Shown here one piece after another: positions 1 through 8,952 of a stretch of DNA of 64,000 bases. The stretch spans positions 33,500 through 97,499 of the forward strand of contig JAHOYZ010000001.1 in assembly GCA_019038695.1 (NCBI GenBank), written 5' to 3'. Origin of the DNA: Candidatus Zixiibacteriota bacterium (GTDB taxonomy: Bacteria > Zixibacteria > MSB-5A5 > GN15 > FEB-12). The notes beneath the pieces were generated by a model that was not told where the DNA came from, did not search any database, and was given only the letters and a program-made list of their open reading frames with translations. The translations under genes and the position numbers were made by a program. The stretch's first letter is position 1, and each line of letters starts with the position of its first letter.

Positions 1-64
1 GCAACACAGCCGAGATGCCAAGGCCAATAACAAGATACAGAAGCTTCTTAGCTTGCAGGGTCAT
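1..64 (-). CDS. N-terminal fragment of a membrane protein, cut by window edge
   Basis: An ATG at 64-62 overlaps the TGA stop of the upstream glycosyltransferase gene (ATGA, 4-base overlap), the usual sign of translational coupling. The 21 codons visible read MTLQAKKLLYLVIGLGISAV and then L: a short basic segment followed by a hydrophobic stretch, i.e. the start of a first transmembrane helix. The pattern resembles the start of flippase-like (LPG synthase TM / AglD-type) membrane proteins that often follow glycosyltransferases, but too little is present to name it. The rest lies outside the window. Confidence 0.5.
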   Translation of the reverse strand, partial: MTLQAKKLLYLVIGLGISAVL

Positions 65-1176
65 GTTTTGTCCCTGGAAAGGTTCAAGATTAACCGCTCG
101 AAATCCCTGGCCGCAGTGTCCCAACTGAATCTTGCCGCCCACTCCAGTGCGCCCTTTTGCAACGTACATTGCAGGGATTCGTTGGTTAGGATACTCTCAA
201 TCTTGTGCGCCAATTCATTGATATTGCCGTGCTCATATAGATAACCGGTCACGCCATCACGCACCGAATCTCGCAGTCCGGGGACATCGGCGGCAATAAC
301 CGGAGTTCCAACAGAATTGGATTCTATGTTAGTGAGTCCCCATCCTTCTTTAAGTGACGGAAGCACGGCTACATGGGCACGCCTCATGCGCTCAACTTTG
401 TTCTCAACCGAGACAAAGCCTGGAAACTCAACATCTTCTGCCAGACCCAATTCTCGTACCTGTTCACGCAGAGGATCAAGGTAATCACCTGCTCCCACAA
501 TCATCAGACGGGCGTTTGAGACTCGTTTCTTGACGAGGTCGAATGCTTGCACCAGGTCCTGTATGCATTTGTATTTTTTGATGCGTCCGAGATACAGAAC
601 GGTCGGACGCTCGTACTTGGGAATCGACGGATCATGGGCAAACAGATCACTATCAATGCCGCAGTGAATTACCGAAACATCCTCACGAGGAATACCGCGA
701 GCCACGAGATCATTGGCGGTTGACTCGGAAATAACGTTAAAAGGTCGTCCACGATAAACCGAAACGAGGGGACGTTCAGCCAGATAAATATATGTCCCCA
801 GCACGAAATTAATCTCCTGAAACACCGTGGTCGCAAAGAGATGAGGTACTACTACGAGCGTTTTCAGATCAAGGTAAAAAGGAGTATAGAACGGGATCTT
901 GTTTATGTCTTCTATCAGCAAATCGAAATCATTCTCGCGGGCCAGACGACGTAGATGAAAAGGTGCCACCAAATTGAAATTAAAACGATTACCGCGCCTG
1001 ATCACCCTGATTCCTTCAATCATCTCCTCTGCTCGACAACCAGTAAATCCGGAACAAAACAGCGTGACCTCGTGTCCGTACACAACAAGACGCTGCAGAA
1101 GTTCCTCAAGATGCACTTCGGCTCCTCCAGCGTATGGATTCGCCAAATCGTTCCAATTGAGAGCCAATATCTTCAT
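61..1176 (-). CDS. Glycosyltransferase family 4 (GT-B fold)
   Basis: A 371-residue protein with the two Rossmann-like halves of GT4 enzymes. The N-terminal half starts MKILALNWNDLANPYAGGAE, where the GGAE loop is the usual acceptor/nucleotide-side glycine loop. The C-terminal half has the donor-binding region: VLYLGRIKKYKCIQDLVQAF near residue 190, then PSLKEGWGLTNIESNSVGTPVIA near 275-300, matching the conserved E-x7-E donor-sugar motif region. No signal peptide or membrane helix, so it is a cytoplasmic enzyme acting on a lipid-linked or nucleotide-activated substrate. It overlaps its upstream neighbour by 4 bases (1173-1176) and its downstream neighbour by 4, so three envelope genes are coupled. 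The sugar and acceptor cannot be told from sequence. Confidence 0.88.
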   Translation of the reverse strand: MKILALNWNDLANPYAGGAEVHLEELLQRLVVYGHEVTLFCSGFTGCRAEEMIEGIRVIRRGNRFNFNLVAPFHLRRLARENDFDLLIEDINKIPFYTPFYLDLKTLVVVPHLFATTVFQEINFVLGTYIYLAERPLVSVYRGRPFNVISESTANDLVARGIPREDVSVIHCGIDSDLFAHDPSIPKYERPTVLYLGRIKKYKCIQDLVQAFDLVKKRVSNARLMIVGAGDYLDPLREQVRELGLAEDVEFPGFVSVENKVERMRRAHVAVLPSLKEGWGLTNIESNSVGTPVIAADVPGLRDSVRDGVTGYLYEHGNINELAHKIESILTNESLQCTLQKGALEWAARFSWDTAARDFERLILNLSRDKT

Positions 1177-4100
1177 TGGCGCACCTCATCGGCTGGTATC
1201 CCGGACTGAACTTTGCCCTGAAGTTCCTTCAGCATTTCTCTCACCCTCTTATCAGCCGGATTGAATTGAAGCCACGATTGCATGAGTTGACGCATATTCG
1301 CCATGCGTTGATTCTCGAAATACAGACGCATCAATTCTTCGAACGCCGGACGATAGGTCGGATCGCTTGCCAGCAATGAATTCAGCGTTTCCTCCGCAGC
1401 GGTGTCGTTCTCCTGTCCTCGATAGGCCCGAGCCAATGTCGTTTCCAACAACCTTCGATCACCTGCCCAGGTCTCATCAATCAGCGAGAGGATTTCATCT
1501 ACCTTTCCCTGGGACTCATAGATAGAAGCCAGGAATGTCACCGGGTCTCCAGCATGAGGAATCTTCTCGACGGCCATCCGTGCCAACTCGGCTGCTTTCT
1601 CCAGATCGCCCGCCTTGCGTATAGTATCGGCCACTACTAAAAAAGCATTGCCATAGTTGCGGGTCAGACGAAGAGTGGCTTCATCCTGGTGAATGCTCGG
1701 ATCATTGACTCCACGAGCACGAAATCGGTCCGGGTCGAGGAAGAACGAAACACTGGCATCAACATCAACTTCAAGCGGCTGTTGGGTCTGAGAAACCTGC
1801 CACACCAAACCCTTAAGGCTAAGTATTGAATCAGCCTTGCGACCACGGTAACGACGAGTGCCGGAACCAACAGTCACCGAGAAACATACCGGCCTCTCCT
1901 GAGCATACCGATCGACAAGGGCATCAATCACCAGATCCTGCAAACGGAACACCCGTCCGTCAGCCGTGCGAATTGATCTGAGTTGGTCTATTTCCGCGTC
2001 GGTCCATCCGAGGTCCAGCCCCATATTCATCTGTAGCTGTTTAATATACCACCGCGTGTTGGACAGAGACAGGTTGACCACCGACACGTCAGGTCGCAAT
2101 CCATATACTTCCTGAAGACACCATAAAGGAAAAGTGTCGTTGTCACCATGAGTGAGTAGTATGCCGTTGGGTGGCATCGATTCCAGAAGATTACAACCAT
2201 AGTCGTACGGTATGACATTTCCGGATCGATCACAGTAGTGATAATTGTTGGCCACCGTGATCGTCGGGACCAGGAATAACATCATCGCCATCCCCGGGAT
2301 AGCCTGGCGCGATATCGTCGTAAATTTCACGGTGCTACGCCGAATGGTCTGAACAAATGCGGTCAGGCCAATTCCGACCGCCATCCCAAACAGAATGAAA
2401 GCTGGAGTGAAAAAATAGTCACGGTCGCGAACTTCGAGGTAGTCCATTCCCGTTCGTGGATGTTGACGGGTTCCATCGGCAAAGTTCATATACAGAATCA
2501 AACCAACCGAGACAATCAACAGCAACACCACGAATGGAAGACCTATCCTGGGACGGCGGCGCACTATCTCCCAGATCCCAAACACACCCACGAAAACCAA
2601 CATCAACGAAGCCGGACCCGGCATTCCATATTGCTGTTTGAAAAATCGCCAAAAACCCATACGCCGATAGTCACCAAATTGATTGATCCACTCTGCCCGT
2701 CGCTGGAACATCCGGGCCAGCATGTTTTGTGCCCCATATTGTTTTCGTTCGAGGAATCCGATAGTCGCGGTTAAGCTCTCGGAGGGGTTGTTCTCATTGA
2801 TGTTCGGTTGCTGGGCGGAACGGATCGGCACAAACAGATGAACCGAGAATCCAATAACAGCACAGACAAGAAGCGCCACCGCCGGTTTCCATCCGGACAG
2901 TCTGCCCGTCAAGCCAAATCCGATGATCACTATCATAGCCGTTAATACGCCGATGAAGAATAGCTTCAAACCTACAACAATCAGCGAGATTCCCAATAGT
3001 GCGATCAAGAATGACCAATGCAGTTGCCTTCGCAATACAAACAACAGCCCACAAACCACTAACGAAGACAAAATTAGAAATGGTATCAGACCCTTGGGAA
3101 TGTGTAACAAGACAACTGCAATCGATGCTGCTATCACGAAGCCGGCGGGGGCCAACGCCGGGAATGAGCCACCGACCTTTGTGCGACGATTGACCCATCG
3201 GAGAACGACTACAATTGCCCAGATGGTCATCAGCGCCAGTACTCCGACTCCTATATAAGTCGTCATGCTACTCCCCCTTGAAAGGTCTGCCACACCATCG
3301 GAACTGCTTCCGAGATTGGCGGCTGCCATCGAAAAGAGTGGCATTGCCGCCACAAGAAATCCGAAGCCGACCAGAAGCTGTACTCTCGGCACCCGTTCGA
3401 AGGAGAATATGTAGAAGAAATACAAAATGCCAACGACTATAACCGGCACAAAATATGGAATCTCATTTACCCGCGATGACAGCGCGAAGATCAGATATAG
3501 CTCAAACAGGACAAACACAGCTATCAGATACCAGGTTTCGACCGGCGCTGATTTCTTTATGACAAAAAACAGACCGGCAAACAAAACAGCCACAAAAACT
3601 GTCATGTGCACACCTATCCCGAGGATACCAAGAAAAACAGTAAGAGCCATCACTCTGTATCCCGGAGCCGTTCCGGACTGTTCCCGGTAGATCAGGGTCA
3701 ACCATATCACGGCCAGCATCAGCATCATCGCCATACCGTAAACTTCAGCCTCAACCGAGTTAGTCCAATTGGTCAACCCAAAGGCCGCCAGCAAAGCTCC
3801 TGATGCACCCCCGGCATAAATCAGCATCCGTGCAAAAGAGCCAGTCTCGGATCCGAACCAAATCCGAAGAAATCGCACAACAATAAGGTAACCAAACACG
3901 GCCGTGATCGAGGAACAGACGGCGGACAGCATGTTGACCCGCAGCGAGACATCGTCCCAAAAAGGCAGAAGAGTAAACAGACGGCCAAACAAAATATAGA
4001 GCGGCGTTCCCGGAGGGTGAGGTATGCCAAGAATATGAGAAGCAGCGATGAACTCGCCGCAGTCCCAGAAAGAAAGGGTGGGGGCTACGGTCAGGCAATA

Positions 4101-4181
4101 GATTGCCAGCGATGAAACCCAAACCAATCCGGCAACAACGGCATTGGTATAATCGAATTGTTGTGACACACGGAGCCGCAT
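1173..4181 (-). CDS. DUF2723 membrane protein with C-terminal TPR region
   Basis: About 1000 residues. The N-terminal part has the DUF2723 signature WDCGEFIAASHILGIPHPPG followed by many hydrophobic helices (roughly residues 20-650). Then comes a soluble region, and TPR-like helical repeats near the C terminus (EKAAELARMAVEKIPHAGDP and following). DUF2723 belongs with GT-C type membrane glycosyltransferases; the animal homologue TMEM260 is a protein O-mannosyltransferase, so a lipid-linked sugar transferase role is an inference. Start: the frame is open to a TTG at 4229, but the ATG at 4181 gives a more natural N terminus; a GGAGG lies 17 bases before it, so the start is not settled. It overlaps the next gene by ATGA. 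An unusually long hydrophobic insertion (about residues 280-460) separates the N-terminal core from the rest. Confidence 0.8.
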   Translation of the reverse strand: MRLRVSQQFDYTNAVVAGLVWVSSLAIYCLTVAPTLSFWDCGEFIAASHILGIPHPPGTPLYILFGRLFTLLPFWDDVSLRVNMLSAVCSSITAVFGYLIVVRFLRIWFGSETGSFARMLIYAGGASGALLAAFGLTNWTNSVEAEVYGMAMMLMLAVIWLTLIYREQSGTAPGYRVMALTVFLGILGIGVHMTVFVAVLFAGLFFVIKKSAPVETWYLIAVFVLFELYLIFALSSRVNEIPYFVPVIVVGILYFFYIFSFERVPRVQLLVGFGFLVAAMPLFSMAAANLGSSSDGVADLSRGSSMTTYIGVGVLALMTIWAIVVVLRWVNRRTKVGGSFPALAPAGFVIAASIAVVLLHIPKGLIPFLILSSLVVCGLLFVLRRQLHWSFLIALLGISLIVVGLKLFFIGVLTAMIVIIGFGLTGRLSGWKPAVALLVCAVIGFSVHLFVPIRSAQQPNINENNPSESLTATIGFLERKQYGAQNMLARMFQRRAEWINQFGDYRRMGFWRFFKQQYGMPGPASLMLVFVGVFGIWEIVRRRPRIGLPFVVLLLIVSVGLILYMNFADGTRQHPRTGMDYLEVRDRDYFFTPAFILFGMAVGIGLTAFVQTIRRSTVKFTTISRQAIPGMAMMLFLVPTITVANNYHYCDRSGNVIPYDYGCNLLESMPPNGILLTHGDNDTFPLWCLQEVYGLRPDVSVVNLSLSNTRWYIKQLQMNMGLDLGWTDAEIDQLRSIRTADGRVFRLQDLVIDALVDRYAQERPVCFSVTVGSGTRRYRGRKADSILSLKGLVWQVSQTQQPLEVDVDASVSFFLDPDRFRARGVNDPSIHQDEATLRLTRNYGNAFLVVADTIRKAGDLEKAAELARMAVEKIPHAGDPVTFLASIYESQGKVDEILSLIDETWAGDRRLLETTLARAYRGQENDTAAEETLNSLLASDPTYRPAFEELMRLYFENQRMANMRQLMQSWLQFNPADKRVREMLKELQGKVQSGIPADEVRQ

Positions 4182-4393
4182 GATATTACTGCTACATTCC
4201 TCCGGCGGATGCTTATTATTGCCTTCCAACTTAAAAAGCTAAGTCGTTGAGCACCAAAGACGTCGAATATACCAACATGTCAGGCTTCTGTCCAGCAAAT
4301 AATCACGCTGCTTCCTCCCACGCGAATCGTTTTTTTACAAGTGTTCTGGATATAATCCTAATCAATTATGCTGGGTGGCCTATCATTCAGGCA

Positions 4394-4547
4394 GGGTGGC
4401 ATGCTCAAACTCGTTTGGGCATAATACTCGTAGGGTGGAACCCTTCTTAGCGGTTCCGCCAGGCATCGCCTGTTTTCTGGCAGGAGCGCAGGGTTTTGCC
4501 CTACGAACACTCATCATCCGGCCCAAACAAGTTTGAGCCTGCCACCC
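4394..4547. repeat. Intergenic inverted-repeat element
   Basis: The arms 4394-4420 and 4521-4547 are 27 bases long and match as inverted repeats at 25 of 27 positions; both read GTTTGAG next to GCCACCC on one strand. Between them, 4452-4490 is identical over 39 bases to 45081-45119. The segment 4505-4539, which includes part of the right arm, is identical over 35 bases to 8253-8287. The element has no coding capacity I can support. The rest of the gap 4182-4585 shows nothing further. Confidence 0.8.
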
Positions 4548-4585
4548 GAACTAATAGCAGAACAACAGGGGATTCTTCCCTACAA

Positions 4586-4684
4586 CTACTGAACTTCCGG
4601 GCTACACCCAATGGCGGGGTCAGGACCGCCGGTGAACAGATAACCCACCAAATAAGTCAGATCAGCTACGTTGACGTCCCGTGA
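4586..4684 (-). pseudogene. Orphan dockerin-like half repeat (gene remnant)
   Basis: Read on the minus strand, 4684 to 4586 encodes SRDVNVADLTYLVGYLFTGG then PDPAIGC and a stop. This is nearly the same as the last dockerin-like repeat of the 757-residue protein at 5804-8077 (NIADLTYLVAYLFTGG then PDPAIGC). The frame can be extended upstream to 4834 but the extra residues look random and overlap the neighbouring gene's end, and no ribosome binding site suits it. I read it as the 3' tail of a decayed dockerin-type gene, or material left by recombination between paralogous tails. Confidence 0.6.
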
Positions 4685-4793
4685 ATATATACGTAGGCGT
4701 CCCTGGGCTCGTGTAAGCCTGCTCATTCTGAGATCAAGATAACGACAACCCTTGTAATTGTCTGTAAGATTGATCTCCTGTAAGTGGCTACTG

Positions 4794-5660
4794 CTATTTG
4801 AGGCACTCGGGCGAGCCATCGCCATCAGGATCACACGGCGGGTTGCCTCCCGTGAATAAATACGAAACCAGATAGGTCAGGTCGGCAATGTTGATGTCGC
4901 CGCCGCAATCCAGATCGCCGCACTTTGGATGAGAGGTCATAATCACCAAATCAATTTCTCCACAATCGTTGTAAGCCGGCGTTAACACACCGCCATTTAC
5001 CGGACACAACAGGAACTCACAAGCCGGTCCCACAAAAGTCGTATCAAAATCCACTAAATGATCCGGCGTGTCCATGGGTACCTGAGCCCACATGGTAGCA
5101 AAAAGCCCCCCTGTTTGGGGCCGAATCTGGTCATAGGCGGAATTCCAGTAGATTACGACTTCATTCTTAGACGGATCAACGCTGAAACCACGACCCACTT
5201 CCGTACTGGTCATAGAACCAATAAAGCTGACCGATGTGATCTCGATATCCGCCGAGTTGTGAGTGAAGCCAAGGGACGCAGAGCGGATTGTATCGGTATT
5301 TGTCATATAGACCGGAATGGGGATTGAATCACCGGTAAGCTCTTGGACTACGATCGGACATCCAAGGTCTATGCTATTGCCGCCTGTTGGCGACACGCAG
5401 GTTACAGAACCCTCACAAGGAGGGTCACCCGCCACCCAAAGGTGTTGGATCAAATACCATGCATCACCTATGTTCACCGAACCACATTCATCCATATCAG
5501 CATCACCGATAGGCAAGGGGCCGCCGTGGAACATGTAGTCGGTCAACCAGCTATAATCGTCGAGATCGATGTTCGCATCATCATTGAGGTCACCACAAGT
5601 TTGACCAAAACATAATGATGGAAGAACGAATACCACACAGAGAAACAGAGCGCGCTTCAT
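4794..5660 (-). CDS. Secreted protein with dockerin-like repeats at both ends
   Basis: 288 residues. It has a clear signal peptide (MKRALFLCVVFVLPSLCFGQ), and the start is fixed by GGAGG seven bases before the ATG at 5660. Residues 21-80 hold two dockerin-like calcium loops (DLNDDANIDLDDYSWLTDYM and a DADMDECGSVNIGDAWYLI unit). A beta-rich middle (about 95-235) resembles a small cohesin-like or Ig-like sandwich, but I cannot assign it. The C terminus has another half repeat (GDLDCGGDINIADLTYLVSY). In cellulosomal systems dockerins bind cohesins; in this lineage such repeats occur on many secreted proteins and may serve surface attachment or sorting instead. It lies downstream of the 757-residue dockerin protein, with 143 bases between. 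Confidence 0.75.
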   Translation of the reverse strand: MKRALFLCVVFVLPSLCFGQTCGDLNDDANIDLDDYSWLTDYMFHGGPLPIGDADMDECGSVNIGDAWYLIQHLWVAGDPPCEGSVTCVSPTGGNSIDLGCPIVVQELTGDSIPIPVYMTNTDTIRSASLGFTHNSADIEITSVSFIGSMTSTEVGRGFSVDPSKNEVVIYWNSAYDQIRPQTGGLFATMWAQVPMDTPDHLVDFDTTFVGPACEFLLCPVNGGVLTPAYNDCGEIDLVIMTSHPKCGDLDCGGDINIADLTYLVSYLFTGGNPPCDPDGDGSPECLK

Positions 5661-5803
5661 AGTACTACCTCCAGAAATAGATGTTGTCTATATTCTCTCC
5701 TATTTCGAATCGACTTAAGTAGCGGTCTCTGAGACAATACCACAAACCGCTATTGAATGTCTTCAGACAATCAGGACAAGTAGTCTGGTAATCTGAGATA
5801 CCA

Positions 5804-8077
5804 TCACTCCGGCGGCAACTCTGGTTCACACCCGATGGCGGGGTCAGGGCCACCGGTGAACAGGTAAGCCACCAAGTATGTCAAATCGGCGATGTTCACC
5901 GTACAGTTGCCATCGATATCTGTGATAAACAACGGGTACGGTGCAGTGCCACCAGTAAACAAGTACGCAACCAGAAAGGTCAGATCACCTACGTTGACCT
6001 CGTGTGAATGATCAAGGTCGCCAAGTTCCCACGTCCAGAAGTCAGGCGTGTTCCATGAAACTGTTGACAAACCGTCCGTATCCCAGGCTGTCACACGCCA
6101 CCAATAGTGGGTGCCAAAGGTCAGGGAATCCTCTACCGAGTACTCCGTAGTCAATATCGAGTCTGTTGTGTTGACGAAACTGAACGCCGGGTCAACTGCA
6201 ATCTCAAGCTTGTAGCGCACTGTATCAAACGGATCACCATCATACGATTTACTCCACATGAAGTTAGTCAGCATTTCAAACACTGGCATCCCGCCAGTAT
6301 CGGGTGGGAAGTTGGCCTGTGGTGATGTAGGAGCCTCCGGTGTACCGTCAATGTAGATCCTCTGTGACACTGACCAATTAGAGTATTCATAACCGTCATA
6401 TGCCCTTGCACTCCACCAGTAGATGCAACCCTCACCCAGGGGATCAACGACCTGCCCGCCTGTTGAATCTGATCCTTCTACGATTCCCAGAAGATCAATA
6501 TTGGGAGTGACACAATCGGTATCATGAAATCCTGAGAAGTCATATGTGAGAAGATCATTCTCATCATCAATTGAGTTAGCAATCCAGAGTATGGGAGTAT
6601 TATTGACCACGTCGTCTTCGAGCAGATATAACGGCACGGGAATCGACGGCACCGAGTTCATACGGAAGAAGGTGTTATACCAGTCAGACCATGCGGTACC
6701 GTTGTCCACTCTCAACCGCAGGTAGTAAGTCACGCCATCTTCGAGCGCCAGACCGGAGTAGGTCAGGAAAGTATCCGAGGCCACGAATGGAGCCGGATTC
6801 CACATCTCAGAATATTCCCAATCATCATCAGTTCCGACCGCGACCTCGACTTGAGTTTGTGCCTTGGCATCGAGAGGATCAAAGTAGCTCCACTCAATAA
6901 GTGGTGTGTGATTGATGACGTATTGTGAAGATACTATGCCGTCGATATTCATTTCAATGACAATCGGTTTCATACTTGTATCGAATGTGACAAATGTATG
7001 TCCTGTTTGCCAACCGGTACCTGAACCACCATAACTCACCGAACGCGCATGGGCTGAATAGAACAAACGCAACAGTTGATTCCCGCCACAGTCGATCCAA
7101 CATCCGCTACTACGATACACATAAGCTCCATACCATGCGGTGGTATCATTGGACCATGACAGAAGAGGTTCCTCTTGTGCATCCCATGTTGAGCCTTTGT
7201 CTTCGCTGTACGCCAGGAACAACTCAGCGGAATCGCCAAAATTCAACCTCCCGTTTGGGGATTCTGTCACCAGCGCAAGAAGATTCATGGAGTCACTCGA
7301 TATCACTTCCAGATGCCAGATTTTCATTGTATTACTGGAGGGTAAGAAATCACACGTATCAACAAACTGCCACGGCCCACCCATGGTTGGTGACGTATAC
7401 ATCACCACTCGAGACGTGTCCAGAGGAGTGGTGCCACTAGCCAGTGGTTCTACCACGAACATTTTGCAGGTACCGCTTGTATCAATTATCGCTGAAGGAG
7501 AGACGAATGCCGATATTGTCCCCATACCCAGGATACTATCCGACAGCAGTTCAATTGGCTCGCTCCAGTCCAATCCGTTTGATGTGTGAATCGCCCAAAT
7601 CGAATGGTCGTCAAAACCAGCCTGTTCTATTGATACTCTGAACAATAGCCAGAGCCGCTCGCCCCCTTCGATAACAAGGTCTGGGTCGGATAGGTGTGTA
7701 CAGTTCATTGCGGATGCATCGATGATCGGATTGCGCAAAGTATCGCCAGATGAGGTGAATTCCTCCCAGTTCATGCCATCATTGCTAACCGCTATATGTG
7801 GGTTCTCGTCGTTCTCCGATATGCAGAAGGGTGTATAAGCAATCCAGTATCTGAACCCCCACAAGCTGTTTGGAAAATGAAGCACCGATGGGTGCACGGC
7901 GTGCGATTCTCCAACACACACCAGACTGTCCTCATCATCCCAACCGTTGTAGAATGCAGGAAAAAGCGAGTAGTCATCCGCATGCACTGCGTTGGCATGC
8001 TCCAATTGCAGATCAAGTGCCATCCCAGAAGTGTTGACCCAGAAGATTACCATGAAAACTATCAGAACGCATCGCAT
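5804..8077 (-). CDS. Large secreted beta-propeller/Fn3-like protein with C-terminal dockerin repeats
   Basis: 757 residues. The signal peptide ends near MALDL (residue 20). Residues about 25-400 look like a five-bladed propeller of the sialidase/GH43/GH32 type, with phrases such as HPSVLHFPNSLWGFRYWIAY, HIAVSNDGMNWEEF and LSDPDLVIEGG that recur in uncharacterised propeller proteins. Residues about 400-680 contain Fn3-like segments typical of extracellular Zixibacteria-type proteins (YYLRLRVDNGTAWSDWYNTF; HYWWRVTAWDTDG). The last 75 residues are two dockerin-like repeats (VNVGDLTFLVAYLFTGG and NIADLTYLVAYLFTGG). The protein is extracellular; sugar binding or hydrolysis is possible, but no catalytic residue can be assigned. 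Confidence 0.72.
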   Translation of the reverse strand: MRCVLIVFMVIFWVNTSGMALDLQLEHANAVHADDYSLFPAFYNGWDDEDSLVCVGESHAVHPSVLHFPNSLWGFRYWIAYTPFCISENDENPHIAVSNDGMNWEEFTSSGDTLRNPIIDASAMNCTHLSDPDLVIEGGERLWLLFRVSIEQAGFDDHSIWAIHTSNGLDWSEPIELLSDSILGMGTISAFVSPSAIIDTSGTCKMFVVEPLASGTTPLDTSRVVMYTSPTMGGPWQFVDTCDFLPSSNTMKIWHLEVISSDSMNLLALVTESPNGRLNFGDSAELFLAYSEDKGSTWDAQEEPLLSWSNDTTAWYGAYVYRSSGCWIDCGGNQLLRLFYSAHARSVSYGGSGTGWQTGHTFVTFDTSMKPIVIEMNIDGIVSSQYVINHTPLIEWSYFDPLDAKAQTQVEVAVGTDDDWEYSEMWNPAPFVASDTFLTYSGLALEDGVTYYLRLRVDNGTAWSDWYNTFFRMNSVPSIPVPLYLLEDDVVNNTPILWIANSIDDENDLLTYDFSGFHDTDCVTPNIDLLGIVEGSDSTGGQVVDPLGEGCIYWWSARAYDGYEYSNWSVSQRIYIDGTPEAPTSPQANFPPDTGGMPVFEMLTNFMWSKSYDGDPFDTVRYKLEIAVDPAFSFVNTTDSILTTEYSVEDSLTFGTHYWWRVTAWDTDGLSTVSWNTPDFWTWELGDLDHSHEVNVGDLTFLVAYLFTGGTAPYPLFITDIDGNCTVNIADLTYLVAYLFTGGPDPAIGCEPELPPE

Positions 8078-8172
8078 TGGAATATCCCGCTGTGTAATTA
8101 CCCTTCTGGATCAATATAGCGAATGACGTCCAAAATGGCAAGGGGATGGCGCGGATCTGGCTACAAAGTCTG

Positions 8173-8238
8173 GTAGGTCAAGCGGCTTGCCGCTTGATGG
8201 TTATGCTCAATGTCAGGCCGACAGGCGGCCTGACCTAC
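8173..8238. repeat. Cruciform-capable nested palindrome
   Basis: Two perfect 9-base-pair hairpins sit side by side: 8178-8186 with 8189-8197 (TCAAGCGGC / GCCGCTTGA) and 8212-8220 with 8226-8234 (GTCAGGCCG / CGGCCTGAC). They are enclosed by GTAG at 8173-8176 pairing with CTAC at 8235-8238. The result is a three-way-junction shape as RNA or single-stranded DNA. It lies in the 444-base gap between the propeller gene start (8077) and nusB (ends 8522). Confidence 0.75.
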
Positions 8239-8252
8239 TGTTTCCAAAAACC

Positions 8253-8287
8253 GAACACTCATCATCCGGCCCAAACAAGTTTGAGCC
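8253..8287. repeat. 35-base intergenic repeat, second copy at 4505-4539
   Basis: Identical to 4505-4539 over 35 bases, starting GAACACTCATCATCCGG; the match continues with one mismatch into CACCCGA. In this copy the inverted partner arm seen at 4394-4420 is missing. Confidence 0.8.
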
Positions 8288-8378
8288 GGCCACCCGACCG
8301 AATTGGCAGAACCACCAAGAGGGGTTCTGCCCTACTGACGAACTGAACCTGTTGATAAACCCAGATAATTGAAACATG

Positions 8379-8446
8379 CTTCGACTCCGCTCAGCATGAC
8401 AAACTGCAACATGTTGTCTTTCAAGTCACCCTGAGCGGAGTCGAAG
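8379..8446. repeat. Inverted repeat with 16-base perfect arms
   Basis: CTTCGACTCCGCTCAG at 8379-8394 is the perfect reverse complement of 8431-8446, with a 36-base spacer. A third copy of the arm (CTGAGCGGAGTCGAAG) is at 45165-45180. The arms are intergenic in every case in this window. I see no gene between 8447 and nusB. Confidence 0.8.
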
Positions 8447-8521
8447 GGTCATGAACGACATATCTAACTTTTTCAACAAGCCCGAAGCTGTGGGGCACCC
8501 AGATCCTACCCGATACTTTGT

Positions 8522-8950
8522 CTACCCCTCGTCGCTAATACTGCTCAGGTTTTTTGCGAACTGGTCCAGGACACCGTTTATGAATCGAGAGGATTTGGCG
8601 GTGGAGTATTTCTTGACCAGCTCAATGGACTCGTTGAGAACAACTTTCACCGGAACACTTTTGAACTCCATCAATTCCACGATCGCCATTCGGAGAACGA
8701 TGAGATCAATTGCAGCCATCCGGTTAATATCCCAATTGGCCGCCAGCGCTGTGATCTGCTCATCGGCTTTGTCGCTGTTCCTGTGAACGGCGGCAAAGAA
8801 CTCACGAGCGAAAAGCGCATTGTTCTCGCTGATGGTTTCTTTCTCCAGCAACCGTTGAAGCTTGATGCCCGGATCTTCGTCCGAACATTCGCTGGCATAA
8901 AGAGCTTGCAAAACAAGCTCTCGTGCGTGACGACGAGGTGATTCCCCCAT
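8522..8950 (-). CDS. nusB: Transcription antitermination factor NusB
   Basis: 142 residues, normal NusB length. It begins MGESPRRHARELVLQALYAS, matching the family's N-terminal RR-ARE-ALQALY pattern, and has the C-terminal helices with VVLNESIELVKKYSTAKSSR and FINGVLD, the most conserved NusB region. NusB binds NusE (S10) on boxA RNA in rRNA antitermination complexes. It is the last gene of the riboflavin operon, two bases after the ribH stop; a ribH-nusB pairing is common across bacteria, so this linkage supports both calls. Confidence 0.95.
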   Translation of the reverse strand: MGESPRRHARELVLQALYASECSDEDPGIKLQRLLEKETISENNALFAREFFAAVHRNSDKADEQITALAANWDINRMAAIDLIVLRMAIVELMEFKSVPVKVVLNESIELVKKYSTAKSSRFINGVLDQFAKNLSSISDEG

Positions 8951-8952
8951 CG

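Noticed and set aside
4586..4834. 82-codon open frame as a real gene
   Set aside because: Only its last third resembles a protein (dockerin tail); the front overlaps another gene and has no start signal.
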